Below are positions 44,023 through 53,388 of a stretch of 64,000 nucleotides of DNA, piece after piece. The DNA lies in the NCBI GenBank assembly GCA_945883825.1, contig CAMCYF010000005.1, positions 1-64,000 on the forward strand, written 5' to 3'. Origin of the DNA: Chitinophaga pinensis (GTDB taxonomy: Bacteria; Bacteroidota; Bacteroidia; Flavobacteriales_D; Crocinitomicaceae). Made by a program: the position numbers and the translations under genes. The notes beneath the pieces were generated by a model. The model was not told the DNA's origin. It was given only the letters and a program-made list of their open reading frames with translations, and did not search any database. Positions within the stretch are counted from its first letter, which is position 1, and every line of letters begins with the position of its first letter.

Positions 44023-44864
44023 AGTATGTTGAAGTTTCTTTTTCTATAATGCCATTTGAACCATGGAATGAAATTATTATTGCCAATCTTTCAATTTTAC
44101 CATACGAAAGTTTTATGGAGGAAGGCGAATATCTAAAAGCATACATCCAAGAACAAGATTTTGATTCTTTAGATTTAAAAGATTTAGTTTTAAAACTTAA
44201 AACAAATAAGGGAGTAATTATAAATTATGAATATAAAAACATCGAACATCAAAATTGGAATCATGTCTGGGAATCACATTTTGAACCTGTAAGTATTAAT
44301 GATCAATTGCATATACTTGCACCATTTCATCCAAAAGATAAATGCCAGGGATTAATTATTGAAATTGAACCAAAAATGTCTTTTGGTACAGGGCATCATC
44401 AAACGACTTTCTTGATGTGCGAAGAAATTACCTCACTCTCGTTAGATGGAAAAAAGGTACTTGATATGGGGTCTGGAACAGGAGTCTTGGCAATTTTAGC
44501 TGAGAAGTGTGGTGCAAAAGAAATACTTGCTATTGATATTGAATCTTGGTCTGTGGAAAACTGTGAAGAAAACACAAAGCGTAATAAGTGCAGTAAAATA
44601 ATTTCTAAGTTGGGAGATATCATTGACATTAATGGCCAATACTTCGATGTAATTATAGCAAATATCAATAAAAATGTTCTTTTGGCACACTTACCAAGTT
44701 ATTCTAAATGTTTAAATACTAATGGAATTTTATTGCTTAGTGGCTTTTTTGAAACTGATGCTGAGGATTTAATTTCTGCAGCATTTGAGGAAAATTTGGT
44801 TTTACACTCAAAAAAAATAAAAGATGGATGGGCAATGTTGTATTTTTTAAGTCAGGAATCATGA
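44019..44864 (+). CDS. prmA: Ribosomal protein L11 methyltransferase
   Basis: Tri-methylates lysines of L11 with SAM. The 281-residue protein has the substrate-side motif SFGTGHHQTT at 121-130 and the SAM motif DMGSGTGVLAIL at 149-160; a central NINKNVLL follows. It overlaps tpiA by four bases and the giant exported protein by four bases (ATGA at both ends), so translation of all three is coupled. Confidence 0.95.
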   Translation: MKYVEVSFSIMPFEPWNEIIIANLSILPYESFMEEGEYLKAYIQEQDFDSLDLKDLVLKLKTNKGVIINYEYKNIEHQNWNHVWESHFEPVSINDQLHILAPFHPKDKCQGLIIEIEPKMSFGTGHHQTTFLMCEEITSLSLDGKKVLDMGSGTGVLAILAEKCGAKEILAIDIESWSVENCEENTKRNKCSKIISKLGDIIDINGQYFDVIIANINKNVLLAHLPSYSKCLNTNGILLLSGFFETDAEDLISAAFEENLVLHSKKIKDGWAMLYFLSQES

Positions 44865-47800
44865 AGCCAAATAAATTGTTGTTTTTTTCATTTACCTTTC
44901 TTTTTATCAATTTCTTTTTTAGTCAAAATTTTAGTAAGGACCGCGATAAATTTGCAAAAGAGTGGATGAAATTTGCCTTAACAGAAAGCGAAAAGGATTT
45001 TTGCAAGGACCAGTTAACTGATTTTTTAGAAAAATCAAAACTGAGCGATTTTAAATTTAACAAACTCGTTGATGATTGTAATTTGTTAGTTTCTAATCAG
45101 TTCGTAATTAATTCTGATTGTTTTAATTTCTTAGCCTCAAGTGTTTATCAAGAATTGAATTCGTTTAAACCAAGTTTTAATTCAGAGTGGCATGAAATTT
45201 TATTTGAGACACTTGCTAATAATCGTGAAAAACAAATAGATTTTCTGAATTTTTCCCATTATTTTTTTAAATCCAAGAAGTTATTTTCGGAGGAAACTTT
45301 TAGTTGGTATTTTAATTCATTTGCATTTAGTTGGGAAACAGAAAAAAGAATAACCTTAAGATGTATTCAAGGTAATTTAGTTTGCCGTGTTTTTTTAGAT
45401 GGAAAAATTGCAAGTGATAGTATTAAGATTTATCAAACTGATGGTGTTTTTGATATTTTTAATAATAAATGGGAAGGTAAAGGTGGAGAAATTACCTGGG
45501 AGAAGGTAAAAATAAATAAAGATGAAACCTTTGCTAAACTTAGGAATTATAAGTGCAATCTAACTTCTCAAAGTGTTTTAATTGATACTGTAGAACTTAC
45601 TACTCCCTATTTTAATGTTCCAATTTTAGGAAGGTTAAAAGATAAGACAATCTCAGAATTGTCTGAAGGTGAAAGTTCACCACAATTTAGTTCTTATGAA
45701 AAAAGGTTAAAGATTAAAGATTTAAGAGAGGGTATTGATTACGATGGTGAATTTACATTATTGGGTGATGAATTTATTGGGAGTGGAAGTAATGAAAAAC
45801 CTGCAAAACTTATCTTAAAATATAATAATCAAGCCCTTTTTGAAGTATTATCAACTAATTTTAAAATGAATCAAAATGAGATTATTATCAGAAAAGCTCG
45901 CATTAAAATGAATTATTCCAATGGAGATTCACTAACAATAGATGATGCTTTTTTTTATTTCGACGAATCAAAACGTGAAATATCGTTATCTGCACCTACT
46001 AAAGCAAATATTTACTCACCATTTATTGATTCGTATTTTAAATTATATGTGTATGCTCCAAAGTTAATTTGGAATCTAGATACTCCAACACCATACTATA
46101 CATATGAAGTAGCAACAAGTCAGGAACAAAAAGTTGCATCAATTCAATCTATTAATTATTTTGATGCTAAACTTTTTGATAAATTTAAAGGTGTTAGTGG
46201 TATTCATCCATTTTCAATAATTTCTAAGAAGTGTCGTGAAATACAGAGTTTGACATTTACTGAAGCTAGTTTTGCTTCTTTGTTAAGGAAATCTATTGAA
46301 CAAGTTTTACCTGAAATAGTTGATATGGCAGCTGATGGATTTCTTCGCTATGATTCTAATTTAAAATTAATTTTTGTTAGTCAAAAATTAATTGATTTTT
46401 CTGATGCAAGTATTGGTAAAATTGATTTTGATAACATTTTAATTTCTTCAGACTTTAGAATAATTAATAGCGATGAATCTAAGCTAAGCGAGATGAATGA
46501 TAAGACAAAATCAACTATTCTAACTGAAATATCTGCCACTAATTTGCGTAAGCAAAATTCATTTATTTATGCTAGTATTAATTTAGACGAAAATTATTTG
46601 CGAATTAATGAAGTTAATCAAGTAGTATTATCAAAAGCTCAAAAAACTATCATTTATCCAGACTCATCTTTTATTATAATGGAAAAAAATAGAGATATAC
46701 GTTTTAGTGGTTGGTTAAATGCTGGAAAATTAGAATTTCATACGATTGAATCAAAATTTATTTATGAAGATTTTAAAGTTAAGATTATTAATTCTGATGA
46801 AGCATTTTTAAGGGTAAAACCTCTTCGCAAAGAGGATGGAGAAGATAATATTCAAATGCTTAGTTCAATAAGTAATTTACAAGGAGATTTATTTATTGAT
46901 GATCCCTTGTTAAAATCAGGAAAACAAACAAGTAATTCAAAGTTTCCTTATTTACAAACATCAACTGATTGTTTTGTTTTCTATGATGCCAAATATATTG
47001 AAAAAGGTGCATATGACAGAGAAAGGTTTTATTACAGAATAGGATTATTTGAAATGGACAGTTTAGATAATTTTAATGAGAAATCATTTAATTTATCAGG
47101 GGAGTTGGTTTCTGGTGGAATTTTTCCAAATCTAAGTGAAAAATTAGGAATCATGAATGATTATTCTTTTGGATTTATTGCAGATACACCTACAGAAGGT
47201 TATGATTTCTATGGCACAAAAACAAAATATACAAATAAGATTGCTCTTTCTAGTAATGGATTACAAGGTTCTGGAACTATTAAGTTTTTTAATTCAACAT
47301 CGATCTCTAAAAAACTTACTTTTTTACCAGATTCTACAATTGGTCTCGCACAATTCGTAAATGAGGAGTCAACTCTATTTCCTAATATAGAATCTGAATT
47401 AGCTCGAATAACATATCAACCTAAGAAACAAATTCTACAGGTTAATTCTTATCTATCATATCCTTTAAGTATGTTTCATGGAGAAGTAAATATGCAAGGA
47501 TTACTTAAGCTCGAAGAGAAATCTGTAACTGGAATAGGCACAATCTTATTTGAGGATGCTGTAATGACTTCGCTTGATTTTAGTTTTAAGCAAAATGATA
47601 TTCTTTCTAATAATACATCTTTTAGTCTGATTAATCGTTTAACAAATAATGATGAGTTCCCTTATGCATTTGAATCTAAAAGCTTTTCTGCTTCTATTTC
47701 TTTAATCAATAGGATTGGAGAATTTAATTCAAATATTACAAATAGGATTAAATTTCCAGTAAATAAATTTTATTGTCAGATGGATAAGTTTAAATGGTAT

Positions 47801-49447
47801 ATGAATGATGAAAATATTGAATTAACTAATGTTAATGATGTTTTTGAAAATATCAATTCTGAATCTGTTGTTAACAATTTTTTTTCATTGGATGAAAAGC
47901 AAGATTCACTTCAATTTAATTCCATTAGCGCAAAATTTTACTTAAATCAACAGACTATATTGTGTGATAAAGTGAAATTTGTCAGAGTAGCTGACGCACT
48001 TCTTTATCCTGAAAAAACAACTTTGAATATCCGAGCTTATGGAGTGATTGACTCCTTATATAATTCTACTATTGTTGCAAATTATAATACAAAATTCCAT
48101 AAATTTATAAATGCATCGATTTATATAAAATCTAGAAATTTCTATCAAGGTTATGCTACCTATCCATATTATGACAGGGATAGTAGTTTAACATTAGTTT
48201 CTATGTCTAAAATAAGTGGCGAAAATTTAATTACTGTTGCAAATGGAGAAATTCCTGAAAAATCTCAATTTAAGTTATCTAAAGAATTTGATTATTTTGG
48301 AAAAATAGCAATTTTATCTTCAAATGAAGGAATTATTTTAAACGGTTCAGCCAGACTTAAGCATAATTGTGATTACGATAAATCATGGCTTCAATTTCAA
48401 GATACAGTCATAGCAAAAAACATTCAACTCCCCATTTCAGAACAACCAATAAATTCTATTGGGCAAAAAATGGCAATTGGGTTTTTATGGCATGACAATG
48501 AAAATATTGATAGCTTAAGTATTTATCCTGCATTTATCTCTAAAAAGCTTGGTACAGACGATATAAAATTATTTTCAATAAGTGGATATATAGAATATAA
48601 CCAACTAGCTAATGAGTTTCAAATTGCAACAAAATCACGTTTGGCAAAATCGGATTCATTATCTAATTTATTTTCTCTAAATATAAAAACTTGTCAAGTT
48701 AATGCATACGGAGATATTGATTTAGGTATTAATTTAGGAGATCTTAAAATAGAATCTTATGGTAAAATTGAATTCAATCAAGAACTGAAAAAAACTAAAT
48801 TTTTTCTAAATGCTAAGATTACAATACCGCTTCCAAATAGTTTAATGGATAACTTGGCTAATAAAATTAAGCTAAATGACCAATTATTAAATTTAGATTT
48901 TAATACCTATAGTTGGAATATGAGAAATGCCTTTGCAAAATGGAGTCCAAAATATTATGATAAATTTTTTAATGATTATCAAGAAGATGATATTCGAAAG
49001 ATGCCAAATTTATTAGAAAATTCTCTAGTTTTATCTGGTATTGTTTTAGAATCTTATGGAGGTATTTCATCTTCAAATAAAAATACATACAAAGGTATTA
49101 TCTCTTCGAATAATTCTGTTGGAATTGTTGGGATGAATGGTATTTCTGTCTTTAAGGTTGTTCCCTTTCAAATGTTTTATAATCAAACGTTTTCTCGTTC
49201 TCATAATCAAGGTTTATCTTGGAAAATTGTTTTAGATGATCAGTTTAATTATTTTTTTAATTACAATATGGAAGATAAAAGAAATGGGGAATTTTTGATT
49301 CATAGTTCTGATGAAACATTTAAAAAAATAATTTCTGATATAAAACCGAATAAACGTAATGAGAAAAACTTTAAATTTGATCTTATGAATGATAAAATAA
49401 GAGATGATTCTATGACTGTTTTTAGATCTTTATTTTTATATAAATAG
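44861..49447 (+). CDS. Giant exported protein of unknown function
   Basis: A 1528-residue protein beginning with a signal peptide (MKPNKLLFFSFTFLFINFFF then SQNF). Its ATG overlaps the prmA stop. The mature part is rich in N, K, S, I and D with long runs of alternating short strands, typical of beta-helix or beta-sandwich chains; no repeat unit, catalytic motif, CHU_C tail or lipobox is recognised. Cysteines are few. The hydrophobic stretches are short, so it is periplasmic or outer-membrane associated rather than integral. I do not recognise the family. The codon and base use look like the neighbours. plsY follows by 5 bases. Its function is unknown. Confidence 0.72.
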   Translation: MKPNKLLFFSFTFLFINFFFSQNFSKDRDKFAKEWMKFALTESEKDFCKDQLTDFLEKSKLSDFKFNKLVDDCNLLVSNQFVINSDCFNFLASSVYQELNSFKPSFNSEWHEILFETLANNREKQIDFLNFSHYFFKSKKLFSEETFSWYFNSFAFSWETEKRITLRCIQGNLVCRVFLDGKIASDSIKIYQTDGVFDIFNNKWEGKGGEITWEKVKINKDETFAKLRNYKCNLTSQSVLIDTVELTTPYFNVPILGRLKDKTISELSEGESSPQFSSYEKRLKIKDLREGIDYDGEFTLLGDEFIGSGSNEKPAKLILKYNNQALFEVLSTNFKMNQNEIIIRKARIKMNYSNGDSLTIDDAFFYFDESKREISLSAPTKANIYSPFIDSYFKLYVYAPKLIWNLDTPTPYYTYEVATSQEQKVASIQSINYFDAKLFDKFKGVSGIHPFSIISKKCREIQSLTFTEASFASLLRKSIEQVLPEIVDMAADGFLRYDSNLKLIFVSQKLIDFSDASIGKIDFDNILISSDFRIINSDESKLSEMNDKTKSTILTEISATNLRKQNSFIYASINLDENYLRINEVNQVVLSKAQKTIIYPDSSFIIMEKNRDIRFSGWLNAGKLEFHTIESKFIYEDFKVKIINSDEAFLRVKPLRKEDGEDNIQMLSSISNLQGDLFIDDPLLKSGKQTSNSKFPYLQTSTDCFVFYDAKYIEKGAYDRERFYYRIGLFEMDSLDNFNEKSFNLSGELVSGGIFPNLSEKLGIMNDYSFGFIADTPTEGYDFYGTKTKYTNKIALSSNGLQGSGTIKFFNSTSISKKLTFLPDSTIGLAQFVNEESTLFPNIESELARITYQPKKQILQVNSYLSYPLSMFHGEVNMQGLLKLEEKSVTGIGTILFEDAVMTSLDFSFKQNDILSNNTSFSLINRLTNNDEFPYAFESKSFSASISLINRIGEFNSNITNRIKFPVNKFYCQMDKFKWYMNDENIELTNVNDVFENINSESVVNNFFSLDEKQDSLQFNSISAKFYLNQQTILCDKVKFVRVADALLYPEKTTLNIRAYGVIDSLYNSTIVANYNTKFHKFINASIYIKSRNFYQGYATYPYYDRDSSLTLVSMSKISGENLITVANGEIPEKSQFKLSKEFDYFGKIAILSSNEGIILNGSARLKHNCDYDKSWLQFQDTVIAKNIQLPISEQPINSIGQKMAIGFLWHDNENIDSLSIYPAFISKKLGTDDIKLFSISGYIEYNQLANEFQIATKSRLAKSDSLSNLFSLNIKTCQVNAYGDIDLGINLGDLKIESYGKIEFNQELKKTKFFLNAKITIPLPNSLMDNLANKIKLNDQLLNLDFNTYSWNMRNAFAKWSPKYYDKFFNDYQEDDIRKMPNLLENSLVLSGIVLESYGGISSSNKNTYKGIISSNNSVGIVGMNGISVFKVVPFQMFYNQTFSRSHNQGLSWKIVLDDQFNYFFNYNMEDKRNGEFLIHSSDETFKKIISDIKPNKRNEKNFKFDLMNDKIRDDSMTVFRSLFLYK

Positions 49448-49452
49448 ATTCT

Positions 49453-50082
49453 ATGTTAATTGTCATAATAATCTTCATTGCATATTTAATTGGTTCAATT
49501 CCCTCCGCAGTTTGGCTAGGAATGTATTTTCATAAAATTGATATTCGTGATTTTGGTAGTGGAAATGCAGGTGCAACTAATACTTTTCGAGTTCTTGGGA
49601 AGAGATTAGGTTGGATTGTTTTGATCTGTGATATTTCAAAAGGAATTATTGCTTCTACTTTACCTTATTTATTTTCATCATTTTATTTAGGTTTCAAGGA
49701 TGAAGTTTTAATTCTTCAACTTTGTGCTTCTTTTACTGCGGTTATTGGTCACGTTTTTCCAATTTTTGCAAATTTTAGAGGCGGAAAAGGTGTAGCAACT
49801 GCCTTGGGATTGCTTTTTGGAGTTAATCCACTTGCAGCAGGAATTTGCTTGTGTATATTTTTAATTGTTTTTATTTCTTTCCGCTTTGTTTCATTGGGAG
49901 CAATTACTGCTGCACTAGCTTTTCCGTTCATAAGTTATTTTGCATTAAATGAGGATGCACGTATTATGATAATTTTTACGATTGTTCTTTCTGCACTAGT
50001 TATAATTGCACACAGAAATAATTTTGCTCGTTTAATAAACGGAAATGAAAATAAAATTGACATTCGCAAGAAAAAGATTTAG
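49453..50082 (+). CDS. plsY: Glycerol-3-phosphate acyltransferase PlsY
   Basis: Acylates glycerol-3-phosphate from acyl-phosphate, the first step of phospholipid synthesis. The 209-residue protein has five hydrophobic segments and the signature AYLIGSIPSAVWLG near 9-22, SGNAGATNTFRVLG near 36-49, and GHVFPIFANFRGGKGVAT near 99-116. It follows the giant gene by 5 bases and is likely co-transcribed with it. The matching plsX gene is not in the window. Confidence 0.95.
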   Translation: MLIVIIIFIAYLIGSIPSAVWLGMYFHKIDIRDFGSGNAGATNTFRVLGKRLGWIVLICDISKGIIASTLPYLFSSFYLGFKDEVLILQLCASFTAVIGHVFPIFANFRGGKGVATALGLLFGVNPLAAGICLCIFLIVFISFRFVSLGAITAALAFPFISYFALNEDARIMIIFTIVLSALVIIAHRNNFARLINGNENKIDIRKKKI

Positions 50083-50152
50083 TCGATTTTATAATAGGGG
50101 ATAAAAACAATTTTTAGATTTTCTCAAGATTTACTAATTTTAATAAAAAAAG

Positions 50153-50425
50153 ATGCATAATCCTGATTCGAAAGAACTTTTAGACTTATTAGAAGAAAAA
50201 GTTACAACACATTCAATTATTCTTTATAATGATGATTTTAATACTTTTGATCATGTGATTTCTTGTTTAATTCAGATTTGCAATCATGAGTTAATTCAAG
50301 CAGAACAATGCGCATGGATTGTCCATACAAATGGAAAATGTATTGTTAAAACAGGTGAATATAAACAACTAGAGCCTTTATGTACTTTGTTGCTTGAGAA
50401 AGGTCTTTCAGCAATTATTGAATAA
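50153..50425 (+). CDS. clpS: ClpS protease adaptor
   Basis: Delivers N-degron substrates to ClpAP. The 90-residue protein has LYNDDFNTFDHVISCL near 23-38, the canonical ClpS pattern, and ends with CTLLLEKGLSAIIE, typical for the C-terminal helix. The start is the ATG at 50153, which follows a 70-base A/T-rich gap. The rhomboid gene begins 1 base after its stop. No exact promoter is seen. Confidence 0.93.
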   Translation: MHNPDSKELLDLLEEKVTTHSIILYNDDFNTFDHVISCLIQICNHELIQAEQCAWIVHTNGKCIVKTGEYKQLEPLCTLLLEKGLSAIIE

Positions 50426-50426
50426 G

Positions 50427-50966
50427 ATGAAAATTAGTTTTGTTTCTCGTGGAACCTTATTGATTTCTTTATTTTCTTTAATTGGAATGATTGCTCTAAA
50501 AGTTTTTCCAAGTAGCAGTCAATTCTTTATCTTGGATGGTAATTGTCATTTTACATCTTGGAAATGGTACCTTTCAAATTTCACGTATATTTTTGGACAT
50601 ATCGACACAATTCATTTAGTAGGAAATTTGTCTATTATTTTATTGTTGGGGCCACTAATTGAACTAAAATATGGAACTAAAAGGATGTTGATTATGACGA
50701 TGGTTACGGCTGGGTTTACGGCATTACTTCACACTTTATTGTGGGATAATGGATTATTAGGCGCTAGTGGAATTGCATTTATGTATATAATTCTATCATC
50801 TTTGCTTAATTCCAGTGGAAGAGAAATACCATTTACTTTTATTTTAATCGTTTTATTGTACTTGGGTCAAGAAATATATTCCTCATTTCAAAAAGATAAT
50901 ATCTCTCATTTTGCACATTTATTTGGTGGAGCAATGGGAGCATTTTGGGGTTTATTTCGAAAATAA
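50427..50966 (+). CDS. Rhomboid-family intramembrane serine protease
   Basis: A 179-residue polytopic membrane protein. The catalytic serine lies in GASG at 112-115 (Ser114) and the histidine in HFAHLFGG at 161-168 (His164). The upstream HLVGN (63-67) matches the conserved His/Asn pair of the oxyanion region. About six hydrophobic segments are seen. I start at the ATG at 50427, one base after clpS; the longer frame adds only antisense of clpS. The substrate is unknown. It abuts the convergent thioredoxin-fold gene. Confidence 0.9.
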   Translation: MKISFVSRGTLLISLFSLIGMIALKVFPSSSQFFILDGNCHFTSWKWYLSNFTYIFGHIDTIHLVGNLSIILLLGPLIELKYGTKRMLIMTMVTAGFTALLHTLLWDNGLLGASGIAFMYIILSSLLNSSGREIPFTFILIVLLYLGQEIYSSFQKDNISHFAHLFGGAMGAFWGLFRK

Positions 50967-52361
50967 TTATTCTCCAATTTGTTCTATTTTCCTTTTAATA
51001 TCATAAAAGATCCTTTCGATTGTTTCATATGAACCATTAGGTGATGGTGAAAGTGCTGGTGAGGCAAGTAAAACTAAGTCTTTATCTAGAAATAAATAAT
51101 AAGGAAAAGAAGGTATGTTTAATATTTTCCATGATTTTTCGCTTGGTTCAAGTTCAAATTTTCTCCACTTTATTAAATCGAGATTTCTTTGTTCTGAAAT
51201 TGAAAAATATTCCTTCGGTTTGGAGTAAACACTTATGATATTTATGTATTTTTCATATTTCTCATTGAGTTTTAAAAGTGCTGAAATCTCACTTATAGAT
51301 TTTTGATTCTTAGGATCAAAACAATGAATATAAATTGGTTTTCCCTTCAACATTTGAAGTGTGTATTTATTTTTTTTGTCTAATTCTATATTTGGAAAGA
51401 TGTCGCCAATCTTTATTTCATCTTTTTTTTGTAACGAATTTTTTGCGATAATTGAATGGATTGGGTAATTACTTTTTTCATTAATTATATTTAATAGATT
51501 GTTGGAAATTTTAGAGGAAAAAATACCTTGATTAATAAAAATTAGTAAAATTAATTCTGAAAGCTCTTCTGATTGTATATAGGGATCTTTATTTAAAGTT
51601 TTTATACAATTAACGTGATCATAATTTATAATATAATTATTTAACTGAGTCCTTAGGTTTTGATCTAGTTTATAATAATAGTTTTCATAAAATGAGTAAA
51701 GGTATTCTATGTACTTATCATTATTAATCAATATAGGTGAATCCTTTATATAAAATTCAAATTTATCTTCTTCACTTGGAGCACTTATAAAATTGATATT
51801 GTCAATTGAAAGTCCAATTGAATATTTTAAATACGAGCGAAAAAAGAGTGAGGTATCTTTTGAATAAACACTATTGACTTCTTTCTTAAATGCTGCAATT
51901 TTTTGTACGAATTCTCCTGGTTGCTTATCTTTTAGTATATAAATATCTGACAAATAATTATCCATCCAGGCTTCAAATCCTAAAATCTTATAATTAATAT
52001 CATTGGTATCCAATTTAAAAAATACCATTTCAATTTCATTATTAGTAATGAACTGAGTAATTTGTCCGTCTTGAGGTATATCTATAAAATAAGTACTATT
52101 TGGTTGGATATACATCCATGAGAAGTTAGAATTTACGCGAAGAATAATTTTTTTAATACTATTACTCGAGAAGATTAATCTAAAATTACCTTTGTCGTCA
52201 ACTTTTGTCTCACTAATTTTTATTTCTTTTTTTGTTATGTAATCTTCAATTTCAAATAAAGAAACAGTTGCTTTTGGAAAATCGCAGTAGCCATTAATTA
52301 TAACTTCTGCAAAAACTGTATGTGAGAACAAAGTAAAAAGAACAAAAATTGTATTTTTCAT
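50967..52361 (-). CDS. TlpA-like thioredoxin-fold protein lacking CxxC
   Basis: A 464-residue exported protein with a signal peptide at 1-18 (FTLFSHTVFAE). An N-terminal beta-rich part (20-110) resembles DUF4369 of TlpA-type lipoproteins. A central helical stretch follows. The C-terminal half (about 325-460) has the thioredoxin layout of TlpA: KIGDIFPNIELD, then LKGKPIYIHCFDPKNQ where a CxxC should be, and a later SFPYYLFLDKDLVL with the cis-proline region. With one cysteine only it cannot be a dithiol oxidoreductase. It is the last gene of the 55 kb operon, 19 bases after coaD. A binding or chaperone role is possible but unknown. Confidence 0.68.
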   Translation of the reverse strand: MKNTIFVLFTLFSHTVFAEVIINGYCDFPKATVSLFEIEDYITKKEIKISETKVDDKGNFRLIFSSNSIKKIILRVNSNFSWMYIQPNSTYFIDIPQDGQITQFITNNEIEMVFFKLDTNDINYKILGFEAWMDNYLSDIYILKDKQPGEFVQKIAAFKKEVNSVYSKDTSLFFRSYLKYSIGLSIDNINFISAPSEEDKFEFYIKDSPILINNDKYIEYLYSFYENYYYKLDQNLRTQLNNYIINYDHVNCIKTLNKDPYIQSEELSELILLIFINQGIFSSKISNNLLNIINEKSNYPIHSIIAKNSLQKKDEIKIGDIFPNIELDKKNKYTLQMLKGKPIYIHCFDPKNQKSISEISALLKLNEKYEKYINIISVYSKPKEYFSISEQRNLDLIKWRKFELEPSEKSWKILNIPSFPYYLFLDKDLVLLASPALSPSPNGSYETIERIFYDIKRKIEQIGE

Positions 52362-52380
52362 AGTTTTTCTTATAAACTAA

Positions 52381-52845
52381 TTAATTTTTAGCAAGCAAGT
52401 TTGGAAAACTAACAAAAGGTGAAATATCAGCTTTATTGGTATACATTTCTCGGATAATGGATGAATTTAATGCGCTGTGTTTTTCATCACTTAGAAAAAA
52501 AATGGTTTCTATTCCTGAAGAAATAGCATTATTCATATTTGCTATTGACTTTTCATATTCAAAATCAGAAGAGTTTCTAAGCCCTCTTATTATATGACTA
52601 GCTTTAATTTCTTTGCAATATTCTACCGTCAATTTTTGGTATGTTCCAACTTTAACGTTTGGGTATTTTTTAAATAATTCTTTAATATGTTTAATTCTAT
52701 TCTCAGTATCAAAAAGATATTTTTTGGTGCTATTAATTCCTATCCCAATATAGATTTCATCAAAAAGATTAAGGGCTTTAAAAACGATTGCTTCATGACC
52801 CTTTGTGAATGGATCGAATGATCCGGGAAAAAGTCCTTTTTTCAT
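52381..52845 (-). CDS. coaD: Phosphopantetheine adenylyltransferase
   Basis: Transfers AMP to 4'-phosphopantetheine in coenzyme A synthesis. The 154-residue protein begins with the nucleotidyl motif GSFDPFTKGHEAI at 8-20 and ends with the LNSSIIREM region. The length is typical. It follows rsmD by 6 bases in the operon DUF3822-rsmD-coaD, an arrangement I recall from many Bacteroidota. Confidence 0.95.
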   Translation of the reverse strand: MKKGLFPGSFDPFTKGHEAIVFKALNLFDEIYIGIGINSTKKYLFDTENRIKHIKELFKKYPNVKVGTYQKLTVEYCKEIKASHIIRGLRNSSDFEYEKSIANMNNAISSGIETIFFLSDEKHSALNSSIIREMYTNKADISPFVSFPNLLAKN

Positions 52846-52851
52846 ATTTAT

Positions 52852-53388
52852 TTAGGATTTAAAAAAACTAAAATAGACATTCCCAAAGTTTCTGCAAAAT
52901 TCAAAGTTATCCATAGTAGATAGATTTGTTTGTTTTCCGTGTTCAACTATTAGGTATCCATCAGGCTTTAGCAGTGATTTTTGGAATATCACAGTAATCA
53001 ATTCTTCGTGAAATTTTAGATGAAAGGGAGGGTCTGCATATATTAAATCAAATTTTTCTTTTGAGTTGCGGCAGTAAATAATGCAGTCAGTTTTATATGA
53101 ATTCATTGTTTCTTCAATTCCTAAATTTCGACTATTTGTTTTAAGGGATTGCACACATCTTGGGTTACTGTCAATTGAAAGGACTGATTTTGCACCTCTC
53201 GAAACAAATTCAAAAGAGATATTTCCAGTTCCAGCACATAGATCTAAAATAGCTTTATCCTCAATAGAAAAATAATTTTCAAGAATATTAAAGCATCCTT
53301 CTTTAGCATAGTCTGTTGTTGGCCTTGATGGAAAATTTGGTGGTGTTACAAATCTTTTTCCTTTTAAGAAACCTCTAATTATTCGCAC
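52852..53388 (-). CDS. rsmD: 16S rRNA (guanine966-N2)-methyltransferase
   Basis: Methylates G966 of 16S rRNA with SAM. The 178-residue protein begins MRIIRGFLKGKRF, has the SAM motif LDLCAGTGNISFEF near 48-61, and the catalytic ADPPF at 118-122. The start overlaps DUF3822 by 10 bases and coaD follows closely. All motifs are intact. Confidence 0.95.
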   Translation of the reverse strand: MRIIRGFLKGKRFVTPPNFPSRPTTDYAKEGCFNILENYFSIEDKAILDLCAGTGNISFEFVSRGAKSVLSIDSNPRCVQSLKTNSRNLGIEETMNSYKTDCIIYCRNSKEKFDLIYADPPFHLKFHEELITVIFQKSLLKPDGYLIVEHGKQTNLSTMDNFEFCRNFGNVYFSFFKS

